DNA of 39,893 bases from Clostridiaceae bacterium (GTDB lineage Bacteria; Bacillota; Clostridia; Saccharofermentanales; DTU023), in contig JAAYNE010000130.1 of the NCBI GenBank assembly GCA_012521015.1, positions 1-39,893 of the forward strand, read 5' to 3'. Positions 32,280-39,893 of this stretch are shown here, one piece after another. The notes under the pieces are model-generated. The model was given only the letters and a program-made list of their open reading frames with translations. It made no database searches and was not told where the DNA came from. Position 1 is the first letter of the stretch. Each line of letters starts with the position of its first letter. The position numbers were made by a program, and so were the translations under genes.

Positions 32280-35200
32280 ATGACAAAAGACAAACAATTT
32301 ATGACGATGGACGGGAACATGGCTGCTGCATATACATCATATGCATTTTCCGAAGTAGCAGGTATTTTCCCGATTACTCCGTCGTCGCCCATGGCTGACT
32401 ATGTCGATAAATGGGCTCAAGAAGGACAAAAAAATATATTCGGACAAACAGTGGACGTTATTGAAATGCAATCTGAAGCAGGAGCTGCAGGTTTCGTACA
32501 TGGTTCATTAGCAACAGGTGCATTGACAACTACTTATACAGCATCTCAAGGTCTGTTGTTAATGATACCAAATATGTATAAAATAGCCGGTGAGTTATTA
32601 CCTTGCGTATTCCATGTTTCTGCCAGAGCACTTGCAGGACAAGCTCTTTCAATATTCGGTGATCATTCCGACGTAATGGCATGTAGGCAAACCGGATTTG
32701 CGATGTTGGCATCATCAAGTGTTCAGGAAGCACATGAAGTAGCAGCAATTGCTCATTTAGCTACAATTAAAGGACGTGTGCCTTTCCTCCATTTCTTCGA
32801 CGGTTTCAGAACATCACATGAAATTCAAAAAATTGAAGTCTTGGATTATGACGATTTAGGCGGATTAGTTGACAAGGAAGCACTAGATGCTTTCCGTAAC
32901 CAGAGTTTAAGCCCGAATGATCCTGTAATTCGCGGTACGGCTCAAAATCCGGACATTAATTTCCAAGCTCGTGAAGCTTCCAATATATACTACAAAAATC
33001 TAGTGCCAATTGTAGAAGAATATATGGCAGAAATTAGTAAGTTAACCGGTCGCGACTATAAACCATTCAAATATTATGGTGTAGAAGATGCGGAAGAAAT
33101 CATAGTCTGCATGGGTTCGGTATATGAAACTGTTTGTGAAACTGTGGATTATCTTAATGCCAATGGTCGCAAGGTTGGTGTAGTACATGTTTACCTATAT
33201 CGTCCGTTCTCAATAAATCTTTTGCTTGAAGCAATTCCTAAATCAGTTAAGAAAATTGGTGTTTTAGATCGTACTAAAGAGCCTGGTGCAGAAGGTGAAC
33301 CCCTTTATCTTGATGTTGTTGCAGCATTTAAAGAAGTGGAAAATGCACCGAAAATTGTCGGTGGTCGTTATGGTTTAGGCTCTAAAGATACAACACCGGA
33401 TCAAATTGCCGCAGTATTTACAAATTTAAGCAATGATTCGCCGCTGCACGGTTTTACAATTGGCATCAACGATGATGTTACACATTTATCATTACCGCTC
33501 GGAGATAGCATTGATGTTGCAAAAGAAGGTACATTTGCTGCACGTTTCTGGGGTCTGGGTTCAGACGGTACAGTCGGTGCTAATAAAAATTCAATTAAAA
33601 TTATCGGTGATCATACTGACATGTATGCTCAAGCTTATTTCAGTTATGACTCGAAAAAATCAGGTGGTATCACTATCTCTGATCTGCGTTTCGGTAATGA
33701 GCCGATCAGGGCACCGTATTTAGTAGATAAAGCTGACTTTATTGCTTGCCACAACCAAGCTTATGTCAATACTTATGATATGCTTACCCCGTTAAAACCC
33801 GGCGGATCATTTCTTTTGAACACACAATGGGATCTGGCGGATTTGGAAAAACATTTACCGGGCCAAATGAAACGTTTCATTGCCAAAAATAATATTAATT
33901 TCTATACGATCAATGCTATTGATTTAGGTGTTGAAATTGGTCTGGGTACTAGAGTTAATACAATTTGTCAGGCTGCATTCTTCAAAATTACTGAAGTTAT
34001 TCCGGTAGAAGATTCAATCAAATACATGAAAGAAATGATTGTTAAATCCTACGGTTCAAAAGGTGAAGACATCGTTAACATGAACTATGCTGCAGTTGAT
34101 GCAGGTATTAAACATGTTAAAAAAGTCGAGGTTCCGGCAGAATGGGCAAATGCAGAAGATACAGTTTTACCGGTTCGTGAAGCTCCGGATTTCGTGCAGA
34201 ACATTGCTGATGTTATGAATCGTCAAGAAGGCGATACACTCCCTGTTTCAGCCTTTATGGAATATGTTGACGGACATATTCCACTTGGTACCTCCAAGTA
34301 TGAAAAACGCGGTATTGCGGTTAATGTTCCGAATTGGATTCCCGAAAAATGTATTCAATGTAATCAATGTTCATTTGTATGTCCGCATGCAGTTATTCGT
34401 CCTGTACTATTGAATGAGGAAGAAGCAGCTGCTGCACCGGAAGGATTTATTACAATCGGTGGTTCCAAACCGTATGAAGAATTCCAATACAAAATCCAAG
34501 TTTCAGTTCTAGACTGTACAGGCTGTGGAGTATGTGCCGTTCAATGTCCTGTTAAAGCTCTGGAAATGGAACCGATTGATGATCATATGAATGAAATTGA
34601 GAATTGGGAATATGCAGAAACCGTATCGCATAAAGCTAATCCGATGAAAAAGAACACAGTTAAGGGTTCACAGTTTGAACAACCGTTACTCGAGTTCTCC
34701 GGCGCTTGTGCAGGTTGTGGTGAAACACCATATATTAAACTCTTAACTCAATTATTCGGTGATAGAATGCAAATCTCCAATGCAACCGGTTGTAGCTCGA
34801 TTTGGGGCGGTTCTTCACCGTCAGCACCATATGTCAAGAATAAAGACGGATTCGGACCGGCATGGGCCAATTCACTATTTGAAGATGCGGCAGAGCATGG
34901 AATGGGTATGCACATGGGAGCAAAACAAATCCGTAAGCGTGCTACGAAAAAAGTTGAAGATCTGATGGCTCTGAATGCCTGTGAAAACATCAATCTCGCT
35001 GCACAAGCTTGGCTTGACAGTTATGATGACGGTGAGGCTACACGTCAGACCACCGCTGATCTGGTAGCTGCTTTAGAAGGTTATGCCGGAGATAATGCTG
35101 AGGCAAAAGCTTTAATTGACGGAATTCTTCAATTGAAAGATTATTTGATGAAACGCTCATCCTGGATTATTGGTGGTGACGGCTGGGCATATGATATCGG

Positions 35201-35822
35201 CTTTGGCGGCTTGGATCACGTTTTGGCATCAGGCGAAGATATTAATATCTTTGTTCTCGATACCGAAGTATATTCCAATACCGGTGGTCAAGCTTCGAAA
35301 TCGACTCCGTTAGGTGCAATTGCTGAATTTGCTGCCGGCGGTAAACCGATCAAGAAGAAAGATCTCGGTATGATCGCGACAACCTATGGTTATGTCTATG
35401 TTGGTCAAATTGCTATGGGAGCAAATCAAGCTCATGCCTTGAAGACAATTGCTGAAGCTGAAGCATATAACGGACCTTCAATTATCATTGCGTATGCTCC
35501 TTGTATCTCGCACGGTATCAGAGGCGGCTTGACCTTGTCACAAACCAGAATGAAAGATGCGGTCGAAACCGGCTACTGGCATCTTTGGAACTATGATCCG
35601 AGAAAAACGGAAAAAGGTGAGAACCCGTTTACGCTTACATCAAAACCGCCTAAACGTGATTATCGTGACTTTATTAATAGAGAAGTGCGTTATACTGCTC
35701 TGAATAGAAAATATAATAAAGAGCAAGTAGAGGAAATCTTCGATAAGGCTGCTGAAGCTGCTGAAGAACGCTATCAAGTATATATACGCATGGCGGAAGC
35801 AAATTTCAACAACGCTGAGTAA
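32280..35822 (+). CDS. nifJ: Pyruvate:ferredoxin (flavodoxin) oxidoreductase
   Basis: A 1180-residue single-chain PFOR that oxidises pyruvate to acetyl-CoA and CO2 while reducing ferredoxin, marking an anaerobic lifestyle. The pyruvate-binding N-terminal domain (GIFPITPSSPMADYVDKW), the central domains, two 4Fe-4S clusters (C691, C694, C697, C701 and C746, C749, C752, C756), additional Cys in SGACAGCGETPY and NATGCSSIWG, and the thiamine-diphosphate site GDGWAYDIGFGGLDH through DTEVYSNTGGQ are all present. AAGGAGAG precedes the ATG. It is transcribed alone between a promoter and a strong terminator. It links gpmI-level glycolysis to acetyl-CoA. Confidence 0.98.
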   Translation: MTKDKQFMTMDGNMAAAYTSYAFSEVAGIFPITPSSPMADYVDKWAQEGQKNIFGQTVDVIEMQSEAGAAGFVHGSLATGALTTTYTASQGLLLMIPNMYKIAGELLPCVFHVSARALAGQALSIFGDHSDVMACRQTGFAMLASSSVQEAHEVAAIAHLATIKGRVPFLHFFDGFRTSHEIQKIEVLDYDDLGGLVDKEALDAFRNQSLSPNDPVIRGTAQNPDINFQAREASNIYYKNLVPIVEEYMAEISKLTGRDYKPFKYYGVEDAEEIIVCMGSVYETVCETVDYLNANGRKVGVVHVYLYRPFSINLLLEAIPKSVKKIGVLDRTKEPGAEGEPLYLDVVAAFKEVENAPKIVGGRYGLGSKDTTPDQIAAVFTNLSNDSPLHGFTIGINDDVTHLSLPLGDSIDVAKEGTFAARFWGLGSDGTVGANKNSIKIIGDHTDMYAQAYFSYDSKKSGGITISDLRFGNEPIRAPYLVDKADFIACHNQAYVNTYDMLTPLKPGGSFLLNTQWDLADLEKHLPGQMKRFIAKNNINFYTINAIDLGVEIGLGTRVNTICQAAFFKITEVIPVEDSIKYMKEMIVKSYGSKGEDIVNMNYAAVDAGIKHVKKVEVPAEWANAEDTVLPVREAPDFVQNIADVMNRQEGDTLPVSAFMEYVDGHIPLGTSKYEKRGIAVNVPNWIPEKCIQCNQCSFVCPHAVIRPVLLNEEEAAAAPEGFITIGGSKPYEEFQYKIQVSVLDCTGCGVCAVQCPVKALEMEPIDDHMNEIENWEYAETVSHKANPMKKNTVKGSQFEQPLLEFSGACAGCGETPYIKLLTQLFGDRMQISNATGCSSIWGGSSPSAPYVKNKDGFGPAWANSLFEDAAEHGMGMHMGAKQIRKRATKKVEDLMALNACENINLAAQAWLDSYDDGEATRQTTADLVAALEGYAGDNAEAKALIDGILQLKDYLMKRSSWIIGGDGWAYDIGFGGLDHVLASGEDINIFVLDTEVYSNTGGQASKSTPLGAIAEFAAGGKPIKKKDLGMIATTYGYVYVGQIAMGANQAHALKTIAEAEAYNGPSIIIAYAPCISHGIRGGLTLSQTRMKDAVETGYWHLWNYDPRKTEKGENPFTLTSKPPKRDYRDFINREVRYTALNRKYNKEQVEEIFDKAAEAAEERYQVYIRMAEANFNNAE

Positions 35823-35928
35823 TAAACAATAATTATTACGAAAGATTGTCTTTGAATAATTAACCATAAAGACGATGCTAAAATATTTATTAACGCAGAA
35901 ACATAACTGCAAAGGTAAATAATAAATA

Positions 35929-35937
35929 TGTTATAAT
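35929..35937 (+). promoter_or_regulatory. Extended -10 element abutting the PFOR terminator
   Basis: TGTTATAAT is a perfect extended -10. Transcription would start near 35944, inside the left arm of the terminator, so the new transcript would lack most of that arm and escape termination. It would drive the dnaD-like operon. Confidence 0.45.
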
Positions 35938-35974
35938 AAATCCCCGTAGCAAAATGAAGTTGCGGGGATTTTTC
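35938..35974 (+). terminator. Terminator after the PFOR gene
   Basis: AAATCCCCG (35938-35946) pairs with CGGGGATTT (35963-35971), followed by further T residues. GCAA/TTGC can extend the stem inward. Confidence 0.92.
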
Positions 35975-36028
35975 TGAATTTAACGAATAAATTGAAGTTA
36001 ATAGATAACCTGAATTCAACAGATAAGC
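35974..36028 (+). repeat. Three degenerate 17-19-nt tandem repeats before the dnaD-like gene
   Basis: CTGAATTTAACGAATAA (35974-35990), ATTGAAGTTAATAGATAAC (35991-36009) and CTGAATTCAACAGATAAGC (36010-36028) line up as three diverged copies directly after the terminator. Confidence 0.7.
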
Positions 36029-36065
36029 AGTCAGATTTTACTGCTAAGGGAAAGGAATCTATCAA

Positions 36066-37076
36066 ATGCAGGTAAGTTTTAACAGAATGTTGCATCTATC
36101 AGATACTTTAGTGCCAGATTTATTTATTACCGAATATATTAATAAATTGAGCGGAAATGCAATACGCTGCTATTTAATCTTGCTTTTAACCTTTCAACAC
36201 GGTAATCGAAAAGCTTCACCGGCGGATCTTGCACAAAGATTAGGTATCAGTGTAAATAAAGCGGAACAGGCCTTGACTGAATTGCAACAAGTTCAGCTAA
36301 TCATTATCCAAAGTGGTAATATCGAATTGGTTGATCTGAAAGCTAAAGAAATCCAACGCAATTTGTTGCAAAATCAACCCCATGAAAATGTGTCGGAAAC
36401 GGATATTTCACGAAGAGAAGCGATTATACAACAAATCAATGATACATTCTTCCAAGGTGTTATGTCTTTGGGATTTTATACAATAATCGATGAATGGTTT
36501 AATCAATATCAATTTGAACCTGAGGTCGTTTATGCAATTTTTGCTGAAGCGAGCTCCAAACAAATGTTGAAAAATCCGGGGTATGTTTCAGGTATTGCTA
36601 AAAATTGGGGCGAGTCCGGCGTCAAAACCTATAGCCAATTGAATCAATATTATAAAAACTACGAAGCAAGACAGCTTTTGACCCAAAAAATCCGAAAAAA
36701 ATTAAACATAAAAGGTTTTTTGACTGAGTATCAGGAAGACTTAGTCACTAAATGGACTGAACAATATGGTTATAATTTCGAGATTATTGATTTGGCGATG
36801 GCAGAAACTGTTAACGTTGGTTCTCCGAGTTTTAAATACATCGATACAATTCTTACTGCTTGGTACAAAAAGGGTCTTAAAACTGTAGCAGCCATTGAAG
36901 CGGATCAAAAAGAACATCGCAGACAATTTGTAAGTGCAAAAAAAGCTATCAGCTCGCCCAAAGCAAGAAGACGTCTCAAGACAAAGGAACAGGCAGAACA
37001 AGATATTCCTGAAGAAGAATTATATCGATTAGACCTGATCCAACGTTATTCCGAGGCAGGAGAAAATGATGAATGA
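36066..37076 (+). CDS. DnaD/DnaB_2-domain replication initiation protein
   Basis: A 336-residue protein with a winged-helix-like N-terminal part (ASPADLAQRLGISVNKAEQA resembles a helix-turn-helix) and two DnaD/DnaB_2-type helical domains. The second ends in the characteristic SPSFKYIDTILTAWYKKGLKT (Y-I-x-x-I-L-x-x-W-x-x-x-G). In Bacillus, DnaD and DnaB help load the helicase at origins. The C-terminus is basic. It overlaps the next gene by 4 bases (ATGA), and that gene encodes a DnaI-like loader, which strongly supports a primosome role. GGAAAGGA lies upstream of the ATG. Confidence 0.9.
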   Translation: MQVSFNRMLHLSDTLVPDLFITEYINKLSGNAIRCYLILLLTFQHGNRKASPADLAQRLGISVNKAEQALTELQQVQLIIIQSGNIELVDLKAKEIQRNLLQNQPHENVSETDISRREAIIQQINDTFFQGVMSLGFYTIIDEWFNQYQFEPEVVYAIFAEASSKQMLKNPGYVSGIAKNWGESGVKTYSQLNQYYKNYEARQLLTQKIRKKLNIKGFLTEYQEDLVTKWTEQYGYNFEIIDLAMAETVNVGSPSFKYIDTILTAWYKKGLKTVAAIEADQKEHRRQFVSAKKAISSPKARRRLKTKEQAEQDIPEEELYRLDLIQRYSEAGENDE

Positions 37077-38104
37077 CGCGAAATTTTGATCAATATACTA
37101 AGAAACGTTTGAGTCGTTATTATGAATTAGCAAGACAGGAAGCGGAGCGTCTCCGTGACCGTAAGGTGAATTCAATTTACCAAACGTATCCTGAAATAAA
37201 GGAACTGGAAAACAAGAAAATTCAGGCTGGAATAGTACAAATTAGAAATAAAATCAGCGGATTTGTCGAGCAAAATACGTTTGAATTAGCCGAGATAGAG
37301 CAAGAGTTAACGAAAGTGTTGAATTTGTATAATATTCCTCTGGATTATATGGAGCCTGATTATAGTTGCAAAATTTGTCATGATAGAGGTTGGATTGGTG
37401 ACAGCTATTGTTCTTGTGTTGATCGTGTTTTAATCGAAATCAATCAGCAGACTAATCTTTATTTACCGGCTCCGGATCAAACATTTGCAAATTTTGATTT
37501 GAATGTTTTTTCAAATCAAAAAAATCCGGTGTTTTTTCAAGGTCAACTTTCACCGCAAGAAGCAATGCGTGGTTTACGCACTATTGCAAAAAGATACGTA
37601 AATAATTTTCATGATAATCCGGAAAATTTATATTTGTTCGGTACAACCGGCACCGGTAAAACCTTTTTAATGTCCTGTATAGCCAATGAATTGAGCAATA
37701 AAGGTGTTAATCTGGTTTTTATCAGAGCTGTTAAATTATTTGAATTAATGGCTCAACGCAGAACATTGCTCAATAGTTTCAGTCCGGATCCTGAAGAACG
37801 AGATTTGGTTAATAGAAAATTTGATTTAATCAATAAAACTGAATTGCTTTGTATTGATGATATAGGTCTTGAAGCAAAGGGTTTGCTCAATACGTACTCT
37901 GATCTGATTGTTTTATTGGATGACCGCTATAATGCGAATTTGCCGGTAATTATGACCGGCAATCTAAAACCGTCGGAGCTTGCTGAAGATTATGATGAGA
38001 GAATTCAGAGTAGAATTACCGGAAACTATCAACTGCTGATGTTCGAAGGACCTGATCTTAGAACTCAAACGGCAAAAGGGAAAATGGAACAAAGTGCGGA
38101 TTAA
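37073..38104 (+). CDS. DnaI/DnaC-like replicative helicase loader ATPase
   Basis: A 343-residue AAA+ ATPase. Walker A GTTGTGKT is at 190-197 and Walker B is LLCIDDIG. The Cys cluster CKIC (99-102) and CSC (113-115) ahead of the AAA+ domain fits the zinc-binding N-terminal region of DnaI. The first ~95 residues are helical and charged. In Bacillus, DnaI places DnaC helicase onto single-stranded DNA together with DnaB and DnaD. IstB-type transposon ATPases share the fold but lack this Cys region. It is translationally coupled to the DnaD-like gene, and its end overlaps acpS by 11 bases. Confidence 0.9.
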   Translation: MTRNFDQYTKKRLSRYYELARQEAERLRDRKVNSIYQTYPEIKELENKKIQAGIVQIRNKISGFVEQNTFELAEIEQELTKVLNLYNIPLDYMEPDYSCKICHDRGWIGDSYCSCVDRVLIEINQQTNLYLPAPDQTFANFDLNVFSNQKNPVFFQGQLSPQEAMRGLRTIAKRYVNNFHDNPENLYLFGTTGTGKTFLMSCIANELSNKGVNLVFIRAVKLFELMAQRRTLLNSFSPDPEERDLVNRKFDLINKTELLCIDDIGLEAKGLLNTYSDLIVLLDDRYNANLPVIMTGNLKPSELAEDYDERIQSRITGNYQLLMFEGPDLRTQTAKGKMEQSAD

Positions 38105-38477
38105 AACAGGCATAGATATATTGGATTTACGGAGATTTAAGAAATCTCTCGAACGCAGAGGAAAAAATTTTCTTCTAACTTTTCTAGTGGAAGAAGAAAT
38201 TGAAAATGCACAAAATAAACCGGAGAGTTTAGCTGGTTTATTTGCTGCTAAGGAAGCCGTTTCTAAAGCAATCGGCAGTGGTATCTGGCAAGCCGACGTA
38301 AAATGGCATGATATTTTTATCTCGAATGATGAATTAGGTAAACCGCACGTTGATTTGAGCGGCGAAGCATTTACCAGATATGATAAAATGAACGGGATAG
38401 ATATAGATATCAGTATCAGTCATGAGAAAAATTATGTTGTTGCAATTTGTGTAATATTGACTGATTCAAAAGTCTAA
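38094..38477 (+). CDS. acpS: Holo-[acyl-carrier-protein] synthase
   Basis: A 127-residue 4'-phosphopantetheinyl transferase that activates ACP for fatty-acid synthesis. TGIDILDLRRF carries the metal-binding Asp8, and LAGLFAAKEAVSKAIG carries Glu54; KPHVDLSGEA and DISISHEKNYVVA complete the family pattern. The start is GTG at 38094, inside the end of the loader gene, with GGAA upstream as a weak site. This implies coupling to the loader gene. Confidence 0.93.
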   Translation: MRIKTGIDILDLRRFKKSLERRGKNFLLTFLVEEEIENAQNKPESLAGLFAAKEAVSKAIGSGIWQADVKWHDIFISNDELGKPHVDLSGEAFTRYDKMNGIDIDISISHEKNYVVAICVILTDSKV

Positions 38478-38491
38478 GAACGAAAAGAATT

Positions 38492-39649
38492 ATGAGCAAT
38501 AAAGCTAAAAAATTTGATAAAAATTTGAATAAGAAATTTAGTCAGAAACTTGATAAGGAATCGACAAAAAAAGTTAAAATAGATTTGACCGGTCACAAAC
38601 TGAAAATCGTCGAGCAGGATATATATATTGATAAAATAAAATCTCGAAGATTTCCGAAATGGTTGATTCCGATGATTTTAGTGATAGCATTGTCTTTGGC
38701 ATTAATATGGTTTGTTCCGGTACTGTTTGCTAAATATCAGATCCAAAGAGCAGATCAGTACGATTCTAAACAAGCTGAAATAGATCCTTTTCTCCAAGAG
38801 GCCGACGCGGTTGTTAATCAAAAGAGTGCGGCAATTTGGGCGGAACCAAATCGTCAAAGCCTTCGTGTAACTTCCGGCGTTTATAACGAGCCGGTTAAGA
38901 TCTTAGATTCGCAAATTAATAATGGATATTATCTGGTCGAGTTGGCGGACGGAGTAAAGGGTTATGTTTTAGCGGACAAATTAACTCTTAATCTGAATTC
39001 ATATAATGTTGAATCAGCAAAGAATAAAGTATTGTTGATTAATCGTGAAAAAGCTATTGTTTCCGACACAATTGGTGGTGATGTAATTGCAATTGCTCCG
39101 ATGGGCAGTGTACTTTATGCGGATTATGTGACAGAGCAGGTAGTGCGTGTAATTATTCCCGGTGGGGATATCGGATGGATGAGCAGAGAGAATTTAGTGC
39201 TATTGGATGTGAATCAAGCAATTCCTGAACCGGAAAAAAAGCAAGCAGATATATTTTGTTCCAGCGCATTGATTTTTATCAATGCCGCATATGTACCTGG
39301 TGGGATGGATATGAGCGGTATCGACCTGCCTTCGATAATTTATCTTGCCGGAAAAACTAATGGTTTAAATATTCCGCGTATCATGCAAAAACAAGCAAAG
39401 TATGGCACCCAGATTTCTTTTGAAAGAGATAAATATGACATGCCGAATATTGATGCACTAAAAGCGGGAGATATCTTGTTTTTCTCATTAGACAAAAATC
39501 CGGCAAATTTGACTTCGGCTGCTATTTATTTAGCAGATGGTAATATTCTCTACGCTTCGGGAAATCAAGGATCGATTCAAATTGTCAGTTTACCGGCAAA
39601 TGAAAAGATTGCTGAGAGCATGGTTATTGCAAGACGTCTGTTCGATTGA
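38492..39649 (+). CDS. SH3-like and degenerate NlpC/P60-domain membrane-anchored protein
   Basis: A 385-residue protein with a basic cytoplasmic part, a membrane segment (about 57-80), two SH3-like wall-binding regions (about 105-165 and 180-240) and a C-terminal NlpC/P60-like domain (about 253-385). The domain aligns closely with active endopeptidases along AAYVPGGMDMSGIDLPSIIY, GLNIPRIMQKQAKYG, LKAGDILFFS, AAIYLADG and ILYASGNQG. However, the three catalytic positions are changed: the Cys of DCSG is Leu279, the His of SHVGIY is Ser342 and the third His (FIHA) is Tyr354. It should therefore bind, but not cut, peptidoglycan. It starts 14 bases after acpS. Confidence 0.85.
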   Translation: MSNKAKKFDKNLNKKFSQKLDKESTKKVKIDLTGHKLKIVEQDIYIDKIKSRRFPKWLIPMILVIALSLALIWFVPVLFAKYQIQRADQYDSKQAEIDPFLQEADAVVNQKSAAIWAEPNRQSLRVTSGVYNEPVKILDSQINNGYYLVELADGVKGYVLADKLTLNLNSYNVESAKNKVLLINREKAIVSDTIGGDVIAIAPMGSVLYADYVTEQVVRVIIPGGDIGWMSRENLVLLDVNQAIPEPEKKQADIFCSSALIFINAAYVPGGMDMSGIDLPSIIYLAGKTNGLNIPRIMQKQAKYGTQISFERDKYDMPNIDALKAGDILFFSLDKNPANLTSAAIYLADGNILYASGNQGSIQIVSLPANEKIAESMVIARRLFD

Positions 39650-39714
39650 AAAACAGCAAAAATCAGGAAGAAAACAAAACCAAATAATTATTTCCCTAAA
39701 TCTATAAAAATGAT

Positions 39715-39743
39715 TTGACAACTCGGGAATTCGTTGCTATTAT
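39715..39743 (+). promoter_or_regulatory. Strong promoter for the tRNA cluster
   Basis: A perfect TTGACA (39715-39720) and TATTAT (39738-39743) are spaced 17 bases apart, with a TG one base before the -10. It lies about 30 bases upstream of tRNA-Met. Confidence 0.85.
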
Positions 39744-39771
39744 CATTAAGCGTTTGAAATAGCGTGTGCAC

Positions 39772-39848
39772 GGCGGCGTAGCTCAGCTGGCCAGAGCATT
39801 CGGTTCATACCCGGACGGTCGTAAGTTCAAATCTTACCGCCGCTACCA
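39772..39848 (+). tRNA. tRNA-Met (CAT), elongator type
   Basis: A complete cloverleaf. The acceptor stem is GGCGGCG with CGCCGCT, the D stem GCTC/GAGC, the anticodon loop TTCATAC with CAT at 39806-39808, the T stem GTAAG/CTTAC with loop TTCAAAT, and CCA is encoded. The anticodon stem lacks the three G:C pairs of an initiator tRNA, so the elongator form is favoured. A lysidine-modified Ile-CAT is less likely from the acceptor sequence. Confidence 0.95.
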
Positions 39849-39852
39849 AGAT

Positions 39853-39893
39853 GGCCCGTTGGTCAAGAGGTTAAGACACCGCCCTTTCACGGC
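39853..39893 (+). tRNA. tRNA-Glu (TTC), truncated by the window end
   Basis: The 5' part GGCCCGTTGGTC, the D-loop AAGAGGTTAAGAC and the anticodon arm CCGCC with loop CTTTCAC (anticodon TTC at 39886-39888) match tRNA-Glu. The T arm and 3' acceptor lie beyond the window. It follows tRNA-Met by four bases, so they are co-transcribed. Confidence 0.93.

Noticed and set aside
37073-38104. IstB-type transposon ATPase
   Set aside because: The Cys cluster before the AAA+ domain, coupling to a DnaD-like gene and the absence of a transposase support a DnaI-type helicase loader.
39772-39848. Initiator tRNA-Met or tRNA-Ile2
   Set aside because: The anticodon stem lacks the three consecutive G:C pairs of initiators, and the acceptor sequence fits elongator tRNA-Met better than Ile2.

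Overview
The window comes from a low-GC Gram-positive anaerobe, most likely a Clostridia-type Bacillota. The evidence is a T-box riboswitch ahead of ileS, Shine-Dalgarno-led operons, a one-chain pyruvate:ferredoxin oxidoreductase, a fused phosphoglycerate kinase-triosephosphate isomerase, a DnaD/DnaI-type helicase-loading pair, a VanW-domain protein and a QueT transporter. I cannot name the species from sequence alone.

The window has two compositional halves. Positions 1 to about 15.8 kb are very AT-rich, almost never use CCG for proline, and hold accessory genes. In order these are: the end of a thiolase; a phosphotriesterase/lactonase-like amidohydrolase; two tandem metallo-beta-lactamase-fold lactonase-like hydrolases; a complete ribose-type ABC importer (lipoprotein, double ATPase, two permeases); a gene-poor 0.8 kb spacer; a four-gene Gld-like ABC-2 system (ATPase, permease, GldG-like auxiliary protein, DUF4340 protein); a complete thiolase; and a short-chain dehydrogenase/reductase. 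I read the first and last parts as a possible uptake-and-degradation route for a lactone or ester, whose acid would be thiolysed to acetyl-CoA. The substrate is unknown and no CoA-activating enzyme lies in the window. A strong hairpin at 15.8 kb and a possible decayed gene end close this half.

From 16.1 kb rightward the sequence is housekeeping and uses CCG freely. It holds T-box-ileS (eukaryote-like type), a SanA-like protein, queT, an uncharacterised TIM-barrel protein, an RsmC-like methyltransferase, a divergent IspF, a VanW protein, convergent PHP phosphoesterase and GT2 glycosyltransferase genes, then pgk-tpi, gpmI and PFOR, which together run from lower glycolysis to acetyl-CoA and reduced ferredoxin. 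Next come the dnaD-like, dnaI-like and acpS genes and a secreted SH3-NlpC/P60-like protein that has lost all three catalytic residues. The window ends in tRNA-Met and a truncated tRNA-Glu behind a near-consensus promoter.

The most unusual features are the lactonase/ABC/thiolase island, the Gld-like operon inside it, the NlpC/P60 pseudoenzyme, the IspF with an altered active site, a 26-codon tandem duplication inside a methyltransferase, and a recurring pattern of degenerate 17-29-nt tandem duplications at gene ends in the housekeeping half.
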